A stretch of DNA of 22,395 nucleotides from CAINDZ01 sp041908585 (GTDB taxonomy: Bacteria; Krumholzibacteriota; Krumholzibacteriia; LZORAL124-64-63): positions 1-22,395 of the forward strand of contig JAYRFB010000055.1 of NCBI GenBank assembly GCA_041908585.1. The letters are read 5' to 3'. The translations under genes and the position numbers were made by a program. How positions within the stretch are numbered: position 1 is the stretch's first letter; the number at the start of each line of letters is the position of its first letter. Shown here in pieces: positions 11,569 to 18,586 of the stretch. The notes under the pieces were generated by a model. It made no database searches. It was not told where the DNA came from and worked only from the letters and a program-made list of their open reading frames with translations.

Positions 11569-13914
11569 TCAGATCTGCCAGAGGTACTGCAGCTTCAGGA
11601 AGTAGGTGCGCGTGCCCAGGCGCCATTCCTCCTGCCCGTCCAGGGCGGGCTGCGCCGCGAACTCGGCGTAGCTGCGCGTGGAGCCCACGTAGAAGATCGA
11701 GAACGGGTTCAGCCGGAACGTCACCAGCGGGTCGGCGTCCCAGGCCCGGCGGAAGTCGTCGTACTGCACGACCAGCCGCACCGACCACTCGCGGGACAGC
11801 TGCAGGTTCAGGCGCGTGCGGGAGAGCCAGCCCTCGAACAGGCGCCCGCCGCCGCCCAGGTCGTCGCTGCGCGTGTCGTTGTAGCTCTGCTCCACCAAGA
11901 GGCGCTGCCACGGCTTGAGGTTCAGCCAGAAGCCGCGATTGAGCTGGCGGCCCATGACGTCGTCGAAGCGCGCGATGCGGTGGCCGTAGCTGACCTCGGC
12001 GCCGCCGACGAGCCGCTCGGAGGGACGCACCTGGAAGCCGGCCTCGCGGCTGCTGATGCCGTCGAACTGCAGGCCGTGGAACAGCTCGTTGCTCTGCATG
12101 GCCTCGACCCACACCTGCGCCTGTGCCGCGCGCAGCCACGCGCGCAGCCCGCCCATGATCCACTCGTCCTTGCGCACGTCGTCGTAGTCCCAGATGCGCC
12201 CCACCGCGAGCGTGGGCTGCAACCGCTCGAGCAGGCCGGCCTCGCGATAGAAGGTGTAGCCGGTCCAGCCGTTGAAGGTGCGCTGGTCGTTGCGCGGCTC
12301 GAAGCCGGACTCGGCGCGGAAGGTGGGGCTGCGCTGCCACCAGTCGGCGTCCAGGTTCCAGTGCCGGCCGCTGCGCTCGAGGCTGGCGTACAGGCCGTGC
12401 CCGGTGAAGAACTCGCCATCGAACGCCGCCGTGTGCCGGCCGCCGTCGAAGGTCAGGTCGCCCAGGTCCTCCGTCAGGTCCGGGTCGTCGGGCTCGGCCG
12501 TGGTGCTGAGCAGCGCCTGCGATTCCAGTCGCCAGTGCTCCGAGAGGTTCAGGCGCGTGTCCAGTCCCTGCACCGCGCCGTAGCCGCCGCCCTCGTGCCA
12601 GCGCGCGGTCGAGATGAGGCCCACGTGCGACTGCCGGCCCAGCGTGTGGCGGACTCGCGACAGCAGGGACCAGCTGCGGCCGCCCTCGAGCAGGGCGCTG
12701 CCCTCGCCGAAGGGCAGCAGGAAGGGCGTGGCGTCATCCTGCGCGACCAGCGCCGCGAAGTTGGTGCGGCCGGGCCGGCCGGTGAGCTTGGCGGCGAAGT
12801 AGGGCCGGTTCAGGGCGCGCGTGTAGACCGTGTTGAAGTTCGTGTTCCAGAGGTCGCTGCCTTCCTGGAAGAACGGCCGCTTCTCCGGATAGGACAGCGC
12901 GAACGTCGAGTTGACGTCGATCTGGGCGGCATCGCTCTCGACCTGCGAGAAATCCGGGTTGAGGGTGGCTTCGACCGTCACCGTCGGCGTGATGCCGTAG
13001 GCGGCGCCCAGCGACGGCTCGCCCATGATCTTGCCGTTCTCCCAGGGACCGGCCTCGCCCGCGGTCCCCTCGCCGCGGCCGCCCTGCTGGGTGGCGACGA
13101 GCGCCGGCAGCACGGTGAGCCCGGTTCCCGGCCGCACGCCGGCGATGCCGGTGACCGTGCCCCACTGGCACGGCCAGCAGTCCTCGTTGCGGTCGTAGAT
13201 GCCCCACGAGTACTGGCCGCGCACCTGCCGGTGGTCGTTGCGCCAGAAGTCGACGCGCCACTCCTGCCGCTCGCGATCGGGGAACCGCAGGCTGCTCCAG
13301 GGGATCGCCATCTCCACCTGCCAGCCGTCGGCGGTGATGCGGCCCGCGGAATGGAAGAGCACGTCGTAGGTCATGTCCTCGCCGTAGCCCGCCGACCACA
13401 GCAGGTCGCCCTGCACGCCATGCGCGTTGCAGGCCAGTTCGAAGGCCCAGGCCTGGTCGCCGAAGGTGTCGAGGGCCAGGATCACGTAGTCGTCGTCCCA
13501 GATGCGGTCGCGTTCGCTGAAGGAGGCGCGCACCTCGGCCGGGTCCGCGGCGCAGATGAAGGCGGCGTACAGGTGGTCGTCGTCCCAGGTGAGCATGGCC
13601 TCGGTCGGGTGCGGCGGCTGCACCTGGTCGCCCGGCGAATGCTCCACGAAGTGGCGGGCCCGGGGCAGGCCCTGCCAGCCGGGATCGTCCAGCAGGCCGT
13701 CCACCTGGATGGGGCCGGCGGCGCGACGGGTCTCCAGTCGCGGGTGGCGTTGCGGCTGCCAGGAGTCGTCTGCGACGGCGGCCGGCGCGGGCGCCGGCGC
13801 GGCAGCCGCGGCCCGCGCCGTCGGGAGCGCGGCGGCCACCAGCGCGACGACGACGGCAAGGGTCCGGGTGATGGCGGCGACGATGGGGGACGGCAGGCGG
13901 CGCGGGTCGGGCAC
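11569..13914 (-). CDS. Exported CBM9-like / DUF5916 protein (probable outer-membrane beta-barrel)
   Basis: The 781-aa protein has a signal peptide (hydrophobic TLAVVVALVAAALPTARA at about 18-35) and then an Ala/Pro linker. A CBM9-type beta-sandwich lies at about 65-235, starting IQVDGLLDDPGW and containing DDDHLYAAFICAADPAEV and EMAIPWSSLRF. From about 240 onward is the DUF5916 region, recognised by NPDFSQVESDAAQIDVN and YPEKRPFFQEGSDLW (about 318-345). A long set of alternating strands follows, compatible with an outer-membrane barrel, ending in the aromatic strand YFLKLQYLWQI. The start GTG at 13912-13914 has GGGAG seven bases before it; the longer frame to 14016 is Pro/Arg-rich and unconserved. 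The substrate is unknown; CBM9 suggests sugar or glycan contact. It is convergent with rex, 7 nt apart. Confidence 0.88.
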   Translation of the reverse strand: MPDPRRLPSPIVAAITRTLAVVVALVAAALPTARAAAAAPAPAPAAVADDSWQPQRHPRLETRRAAGPIQVDGLLDDPGWQGLPRARHFVEHSPGDQVQPPHPTEAMLTWDDDHLYAAFICAADPAEVRASFSERDRIWDDDYVILALDTFGDQAWAFELACNAHGVQGDLLWSAGYGEDMTYDVLFHSAGRITADGWQVEMAIPWSSLRFPDRERQEWRVDFWRNDHRQVRGQYSWGIYDRNEDCWPCQWGTVTGIAGVRPGTGLTVLPALVATQQGGRGEGTAGEAGPWENGKIMGEPSLGAAYGITPTVTVEATLNPDFSQVESDAAQIDVNSTFALSYPEKRPFFQEGSDLWNTNFNTVYTRALNRPYFAAKLTGRPGRTNFAALVAQDDATPFLLPFGEGSALLEGGRSWSLLSRVRHTLGRQSHVGLISTARWHEGGGYGAVQGLDTRLNLSEHWRLESQALLSTTAEPDDPDLTEDLGDLTFDGGRHTAAFDGEFFTGHGLYASLERSGRHWNLDADWWQRSPTFRAESGFEPRNDQRTFNGWTGYTFYREAGLLERLQPTLAVGRIWDYDDVRKDEWIMGGLRAWLRAAQAQVWVEAMQSNELFHGLQFDGISSREAGFQVRPSERLVGGAEVSYGHRIARFDDVMGRQLNRGFWLNLKPWQRLLVEQSYNDTRSDDLGGGGRLFEGWLSRTRLNLQLSREWSVRLVVQYDDFRRAWDADPLVTFRLNPFSIFYVGSTRSYAEFAAQPALDGQEEWRLGTRTYFLKLQYLWQI

Positions 13915-14023
13915 GGGTGGACTCCCTGGACGATGGCGGGGTGCGGGACCGCCGTGATACGGCGCACGGGGCGGCAGGGTTGCCGCCGCCGCGAGCGGCC
14001 GGGGCCGCGACGCCACTTCGGCA

Positions 14024-14053
14024 TGGCCAGCGCGCGCCCGCCGCGCCTACAAT
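14024..14053 (+). promoter_or_regulatory. Weak promoter candidate for the 559-aa orphan gene
   Basis: TACAAT (14048-14053, 5 of 6 to the -10 consensus) stands out in very GC-rich sequence 45 nt before the ATG. TGGCCA (14024-14029) at 18 nt is only a 4-of-6 match for -35. The same intergenic region holds two small dyads, CGCCGT-GAT-ACGGCG (13950-13964) and GGCGGCA-GGGT-TGCCGCC (13970-13987), nearer the divergent DUF5916 gene. I see nothing else in it. Confidence 0.35.
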
Positions 14054-14097
14054 CGCCGCCGCCCGGTCCTTGACGCCAGCCCATCCCGGAGGATGCC

Positions 14098-15777
14098 ATG
14101 CCCGCCACGCCCGGTCACCTGCTCGCCGAACTGGAGTCGCTGCGCCTGCAGTTCGGGCCCGCCGCCGCCCGCCGCCGCCGGCGCCTGCTGGCGGCTGCCG
14201 GGCGCGCCGACTACGCGCGCGCCGCCGACGTGCTGCGCTTCCACGAGCTGCTCTGCTTCAGCCGCGCCTATCCCGACGATGCCCGGGTGCTGGCGGCGGT
14301 CGAGCGGCTGCTGCGCGGCTTCGCGCGACGGGCGGACCTGCGCCGCTTCCGCGACGAACTGGCCGACACCGGCGTGGCGGGCGCCGACATCAACTACCGC
14401 TTCTACGCGACCATGGCCCGCTGGGCGGCGGAGCGCTGGCCGGACCGGCTGCGCATCGACTGGGAGTCCTGCGACGCGGCGCGCCTGGAGGGCGTGCTGC
14501 CGCTGCTGGCCACCTGGAGCGAGACGCCGGCCCTGGACGAGCTGGGCTTCGAGGCGCGCGAGTGGCTGGAGCGCCTGAAGGGACCGCGCGAGGCCGACGG
14601 CGCCTTCGTGGCCGCGCGGCTGGGCGGACTCGGCCTGGGCACGCAGGCGCACGAGTACCTCTACGAGCAGCTCGACCTGTGGCTGGTGCTGGACGGCGGT
14701 CAAGGCGGTCCCTCGCGGACGCTGGCGCGCCTGGAACGGTCGCCGGTGCGCTGGCAGGCGGCGCCGCCGGACGGCAGGCGCCCGGACCTGGCGACCGAGC
14801 TCGAGCGCCCTCCGGTTGCCGTGCGCGCGGTCGGGCCGGCGACGGGCCGTGCCGTCGTCGACCTGGCGCGCGAGGCGATGATCACGCGCAGCCGCGACCT
14901 GGACGCCTTCGCCTGGGCCGACCCGCGCGATGTCGTGATGATCGACGACGGCGAGGGCCTGCAGTTCGCCCTGGTCGGGATGGTGCCGGAGCGCCGGCTG
15001 CTGCTGGAGGCCGTCTACGGCTACCTCATCCTGCGCAACGGCGTACCCGTGGGCTACGGCGTGGTCAGCGCGCTGTACCGCTCCATCGAGGTGGCCTTCA
15101 ACCTGTTCGAGACGTTCCGCGGCGCCGAGGCGGGCCGGCTCTACGCGCGCCTGCTGGCCGGGCTGCTGCGCGTGTTCGCTGCGGACACCTTCACCGTCTA
15201 TCCCTACCAGCTGGGCGGCGACGGCAACGACGAGGGCCTGCGCACCGGCGCCTGGTGGTTCTACCAGAAGCTGGGGTTCCGCTCGCGCGACCGGGCCATC
15301 CTGAAGCTGATGCGCGCCGAGCTGGCGCTGATGAAGCGGCGGCCGGGCCATCGCACGCGACCGGCCGTGCTGCGCCGGCTGGTGGAGGGGAACGTCTATT
15401 ACGACCGCGACGCCCCGCGCGAGGACATCATCGGCCGGCTGGCGCTGGCGGAGGCGGGCCTGAAGGTATCCACCTATCTGTCGCGCCGCTTCGGCGCGCA
15501 CCGCGACCTGGCCGGGCCGGCCTGCGCGCGCGAGGCGCGGCTGCGGCTGGGCGAGCCCGCGGCCTCGCCCAGGGCCGCCGGCGAGCGCCTGGCCTGGGAG
15601 CGCTGGGGGCCGCTGGTGCTGCTGCTGCCGGGAGTGGACCGCTGGACCCGCGCGCAGAAGCGGGCGCTGGCGGCCGTCGTGCGCGCCAAGGGCGGTCGCA
15701 GCGAGCGCGAGTTCGTGAAGCTCTTCGACGGGCACGCGCAGTTGCGCTCGGCGCTGGTGCGGCTGGCGCGCCCCTGA
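14098..15777 (+). CDS. Uncharacterised 559-aa protein with an internal GNAT-like core
   Basis: I do not recognise this as a named family. The start ATG has GGAGG five bases upstream. Residues 1-240 are helical and Arg/Ala-rich, with blocks such as FHELLCFSRAYPDDARVL and INYRFYATMARW. Residues about 280-400 look like an acyl-CoA N-acyltransferase (GNAT) core: two adjacent strands in LLLEAVYGYLILRNGVPVGYGV, then FETFRGAEAGRLYARLLAGLLRVF as the helix after the acetyl-CoA site, then AWWFYQKLGFRSRD, which matches the C-terminal 'YxKLGF' strand. The classical Q/RxxGxG/A loop is not clear; RGAEAG (341-346) is the nearest. Residues 400-559 are again helical and basic. No signal peptide or TM is visible, so it is probably cytoplasmic. 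It is convergent with fabH (10-nt gap). A GNAT assignment is inference from motif layout. Confidence 0.8.
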   Translation: MPATPGHLLAELESLRLQFGPAAARRRRRLLAAAGRADYARAADVLRFHELLCFSRAYPDDARVLAAVERLLRGFARRADLRRFRDELADTGVAGADINYRFYATMARWAAERWPDRLRIDWESCDAARLEGVLPLLATWSETPALDELGFEAREWLERLKGPREADGAFVAARLGGLGLGTQAHEYLYEQLDLWLVLDGGQGGPSRTLARLERSPVRWQAAPPDGRRPDLATELERPPVAVRAVGPATGRAVVDLAREAMITRSRDLDAFAWADPRDVVMIDDGEGLQFALVGMVPERRLLLEAVYGYLILRNGVPVGYGVVSALYRSIEVAFNLFETFRGAEAGRLYARLLAGLLRVFAADTFTVYPYQLGGDGNDEGLRTGAWWFYQKLGFRSRDRAILKLMRAELALMKRRPGHRTRPAVLRRLVEGNVYYDRDAPREDIIGRLALAEAGLKVSTYLSRRFGAHRDLAGPACAREARLRLGEPAASPRAAGERLAWERWGPLVLLLPGVDRWTRAQKRALAAVVRAKGGRSEREFVKLFDGHAQLRSALVRLARP

Positions 15778-15787
15778 GGCGGCGCGG

Positions 15788-16798
15788 TCACCAGCGGATC
15801 AGGTTGGCGCCCCAGGTGAAGCCGGAGCCGAACGCGACGGTGACCAGCAGGTCGCCGCGCGCGACGCGGCCCGCGCGCACGGCCTCGGCCAGGGCGATCG
15901 GGATGGAGGCCGCGGTGGTGTTGCCGTAACGGGCGATGTTGCTGACGACGCGCTCCGGCGACACGCCCAGGCGCGCAGTCACCGCGTCGGTGATGCGCTG
16001 GTTCGCCTGGTGGGGGATGAACAGCGCCACGTCGGCCGGCGTGACGCCGCCCTTGCGCAGGACCTCGTCGATGGCCTCGCCGAACCGGCGCGTCGCGTGC
16101 TGGAACACCAGCTTGCCGTTCATGCGCGGGTAGAGGCGTCCCTCGGCGATCATGGCCGGCGTGACGCGGCCCGTGGCCGTGGCCAGGGGAGCCTCAGCGA
16201 ACAGCTCACGGGCGTAGCGGCCCTGGCTGTGCAGGACGCTGGCCAGGATGCCGCGGTCCTCGGTGGTGGCCTGGACCACGGCCGCCCCGGCGCCGTCGGC
16301 GAACAGCACCGCCATGTCGCGTCCGCGGTCGGTCAGGTCCAGGGCCGTGGACTGGATCTCCCCGCCCACGACCAGGACCGTGCGCGCCAGTCCCGACCGG
16401 ATGAACCCGTCGGCCGCCGCCAGCCCGTAGACGAAGCCCGTGCACTGGTTGCGGATGTCCATGGCGCCGGCCGTGCGCAGCTCCAGCAGGTGCTCCAGGA
16501 AGACGCCGTTGCCCGGGAAGAAGACGTCGGGGTTGAGCGTCGCGTAGATCACCTGCTCGATCTCGGCGGCCTCAATACCGGCGGCGGCGATGGCCTCGCG
16601 CGCGGCGCGGGCACCCATCTCGGCGCCGCTGATCTCGGTATTGCCCTCGGCGTCGCGGGCCAGCCAGCGGCGTTCGCGGATGCCGCTGCGCTCGGTGATC
16701 CAGGCGTCCGAAGTGTCGATGCGGGCGGCCAGGTCGTCGTTCGTCACGACCTGCGGCGGGACCCAGAAGCCGGTTCCCGTGATGGCGGCGCGCAGCAC
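15788..16798 (-). CDS. fabH: 3-oxoacyl-ACP synthase III (KAS III)
   Basis: FabH condenses acetyl-CoA (or a branched acyl-CoA) with malonyl-ACP to start fatty-acid synthesis. The 336-aa protein has the full thiolase fold. The catalytic triad is visible: Cys119 in NQCTGF, His263 in PHQANQRI and Asn293 in YGNTTAAS. The ITGTGFWVPPQVVTNDDLA start, RSGIRERR and the terminal VAFGSGFTWGANLIRW are also typical. The start GTG (16796-16798) lies 4 nt after the SPOR gene stop and has no visible Shine-Dalgarno site, so translation is probably coupled. The open frame continues further upstream only as an antisense-like, Arg-rich shadow of the SPOR gene. Unlike most fabH genes it is not next to fabD, fabG or acpP, so a role in a specialised lipid or as the housekeeping enzyme cannot be decided here. 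Confidence 0.94.
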   Translation of the reverse strand: MLRAAITGTGFWVPPQVVTNDDLAARIDTSDAWITERSGIRERRWLARDAEGNTEISGAEMGARAAREAIAAAGIEAAEIEQVIYATLNPDVFFPGNGVFLEHLLELRTAGAMDIRNQCTGFVYGLAAADGFIRSGLARTVLVVGGEIQSTALDLTDRGRDMAVLFADGAGAAVVQATTEDRGILASVLHSQGRYARELFAEAPLATATGRVTPAMIAEGRLYPRMNGKLVFQHATRRFGEAIDEVLRKGGVTPADVALFIPHQANQRITDAVTARLGVSPERVVSNIARYGNTTAASIPIALAEAVRAGRVARGDLLVTVAFGSGFTWGANLIRW

Positions 16799-16802
16799 GC
16801 GG

Positions 16803-17615
16803 CTACCGGTGCGCCGGGATGGCTCCCGGCAGGCGGGCGTGGTTCTGGTCGATGAAGGCCTGCGCATCCTCGCGTGTGGCGAAGTAGCCGATCTGCACGC
16901 GGTAGACCAGTCCGCCGTCGGCCTTGTTGCCCACGCGCACGGTCGCGTCCCAGCCGAACGGCCGCAGTCGCCCGGCTTCCTTCTGCGCATTCTCGTTGTC
17001 GCCGAACGAGCCGACCTGCACCAGGTACGGCCCGCGAGGCTGCGGCACCACGCGCGCGGGCAGCGCGCCGGTCGGCTCGGGGCGGTCCGGCTCCTCGGCC
17101 TCGACCTCGCGGCGGGATTCCGGGACCGTCGTCGCCGGCTTGGCGGCGGGCGCCTCGGCATCGGCAGGAGGCGTCGGCGTGGCCGCGCCGGCAGCCGTCG
17201 CTTCCGTCGTCTCGGCGCCGGCGGCGCCCGCGGCGTTCGCGGCGTTCGCGGCGGCCTGGTCGGCGTCGTCGCCGGCCAATGGGCGCGAAACGGTGACCTC
17301 GAGCGGGGCGTTGTCGGCGCCGCCGAGGTCGTGGCCGGCCACAGGTTGCTCGGGGGTCAGCTGCAGGCCCTCGCCCGCGATCTCGACGTCGCCGGAGACC
17401 GGCTCGCCGCCCTCCGGCGCGGTCACCACGGTGCGCTTCTCGCCCAGGCCGGTGGGCATCGGGCCGCCGCCGCCCGAGCGGAACAGGGCCACGGCGCCGG
17501 CGACGCAGACGAGGATGGCCAGCCACATGATGCGCGGCATGCCGCCCTTGCCGCCGCGGGCGGCTCGGCGCCGGCGGCGGACGGTGGGCTTCTTCTCGGC
17601 GGATTCGGTGGTCAT
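16803..17615 (-). CDS. SPOR-domain single-pass membrane protein
   Basis: The 270-aa protein has a basic N-terminus (TVRRRRRAARGGKGG), one TM segment at about 27-46 (MPRIMWLAILVCVAGAVALF), and a long low-complexity linker of Ala, Glu and Pro (about 50-190). A C-terminal SPOR domain occupies about 194-265: YLVQVGSFGDNENAQKEAGRL, then VYRVQIGYFATREDAQAFI. SPOR domains bind denuded septal peptidoglycan, so this is a type II membrane protein with its SPOR domain facing the cell wall, likely at the division site. AAAGGA lies 10 nt before the ATG. It is the first gene of a unit with fabH. The linker's Ala-rich repeats come from short GCG/GCC triplet runs (about 17220-17260) and look like slippage. 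Confidence 0.9.
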   Translation of the reverse strand: MTTESAEKKPTVRRRRRAARGGKGGMPRIMWLAILVCVAGAVALFRSGGGGPMPTGLGEKRTVVTAPEGGEPVSGDVEIAGEGLQLTPEQPVAGHDLGGADNAPLEVTVSRPLAGDDADQAAANAANAAGAAGAETTEATAAGAATPTPPADAEAPAAKPATTVPESRREVEAEEPDRPEPTGALPARVVPQPRGPYLVQVGSFGDNENAQKEAGRLRPFGWDATVRVGNKADGGLVYRVQIGYFATREDAQAFIDQNHARLPGAIPAHR

Positions 17616-17672
17616 GCGTCCAGCATCCTTTCCGGAGCGCTGCCCGGCGTGATCGATCCCGGGGGAAGGGAG

Positions 17673-17701
17673 ATCCTAGACCGGGCACGACCGGCAATCA
17701 A
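17673..17701 (-). promoter_or_regulatory. Sigma70-type promoter of the SPOR-fabH unit
   Basis: On the minus strand, TTGATT (17696-17701, 4 of 6) and TAGGAT (17673-17678, 4 of 6) are spaced 17 nt, in a local patch of A/T. The predicted start is about 50 nt before the SPOR ATG. Confidence 0.5.
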
Positions 17702-17783
17702 CACCTTAGCTGGGCGCGGCGTTCCGCCCCGCGCGCGACCCATCCCGGCGGGCCTGCAAGGGGCGTTCCCGGGCGGGGCGTCC

Positions 17784-17812
17784 TTGCCGCCACCTCTGCC
17801 GGAAGGTATCCT
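17784..17812 (+). promoter_or_regulatory. Weak promoter candidate for the HAD-YgfK-methyltransferase operon
   Basis: TTGCCG (17784-17789) and TATCCT (17807-17812) each match the consensus at 4 of 6 positions and are spaced 17 nt. The predicted start near 17819 leaves a leader of about 40 nt to the chosen ATG. Confidence 0.4.
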
Positions 17813-17860
17813 CCGCCATGGGGCCTCATGCGGAGCGTACCGGGCACGCGGGACAGGGAC

Positions 17861-18586
17861 ATGGCACCAGGCAACGGCGGCACGCCCCGGCCGGGGGCGT
17901 TCATCTTCGACCTCGACGGCACGCTCGTCGACTCGCGGCAGGACATCGCCGCCGCGGCCAACGTGGCGCGGGCCGCGGTCGGGTTGGGCCCGCTGCCGGA
18001 GCCCGTGCTGCGCGCCTACGTCGGCGACGGCGTGGGCCTGCTTCTGCGGCGGGCCCTCGGCCACGACGCGGGGTCCGGCGCGCCGGTCCCCGGGGACGAC
18101 CGGCGCCTGGCGCCCGCGCTGGCAGCCTACCTGGAACACTACGGCGCCCACCTGCTGGACCATACGCGCGCCTACGACGGCGTGGCTCGGATGCTCGATC
18201 GGCTGCCGCGCGTGCCCCTGGCGGTCGCCACCAACAAGCCGGGCGGCTTCAGCCGCCGGATCCTGGCGGGACTGGGCCTGGACGCGCATTTCCGCTGCGT
18301 GGTCGGGGGCGACGAGGCGCCTGCGCGCAAGCCGGATCCCGCGCACCTGCGCGCCTGCCTGGCGGGCCTGGACGTGGCGCCTGGCGCGGTCGTCGTCGTG
18401 GGCGACAGCCGCAACGACATCCTGGCCGCGCGGTCGCTCGGCGCCGTGGCCATCGGCTGCGCCTGGGGCCTGGAACCCGAAGCGCGGCTGCGCGAGCTGG
18501 CGCCTGACCACCTGCTGCAGTCGCCGCTCGAGCTGGCGACGCTGTTCGCCGACCCCGGCCGCACGTCAACGGAGGTTCGCCCGTGA
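17861..18586 (+). CDS. HAD-superfamily phosphatase, phosphoglycolate-phosphatase-like
   Basis: The 241-aa protein has all HAD motifs. Motif I is FDLDGTLVDS with nucleophile Asp17 and acid Asp19. Motif II is ATNKPGG with Thr124. Motif III is Lys157 in RKPDP. Motif IV is GDSRND with Asp182 and Asp186. The alpha-helical C1 cap (about 25-100) and overall size match the Gph/PGP group, which removes phosphate from 2-phosphoglycolate; the true substrate may be another small phosphoester. I chose the ATG at 17861 because it gives the normal short lead before motif I and has AGGGA just upstream. An ATG at 17828 is possible and would add 11 residues. It is the first of three tightly linked genes, and its stop overlaps the next start as GTGA. 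Confidence 0.88.
   Translation: MAPGNGGTPRPGAFIFDLDGTLVDSRQDIAAAANVARAAVGLGPLPEPVLRAYVGDGVGLLLRRALGHDAGSGAPVPGDDRRLAPALAAYLEHYGAHLLDHTRAYDGVARMLDRLPRVPLAVATNKPGGFSRRILAGLGLDAHFRCVVGGDEAPARKPDPAHLRACLAGLDVAPGAVVVVGDSRNDILAARSLGAVAIGCAWGLEPEARLRELAPDHLLQSPLELATLFADPGRTSTEVRP

Noticed and set aside
11536..14073. Open frame of 845 codons on the plus strand, antisense to the DUF5916 gene
   Set aside because: The DUF5916 motifs are clear on the other strand; this frame is a codon-bias shadow.
16799..17161. N-terminal extension of fabH up to 17161
   Set aside because: The extension reads through the SPOR gene in another frame and is Arg/Pro-rich. KAS III proteins begin just before ITGTGFWVP.
17220..17260. 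GCG/GCC-rich short tandem triplets
   Set aside because: They encode the Ala-rich linker of the SPOR protein; simple coding low complexity, not a separate repeat element.
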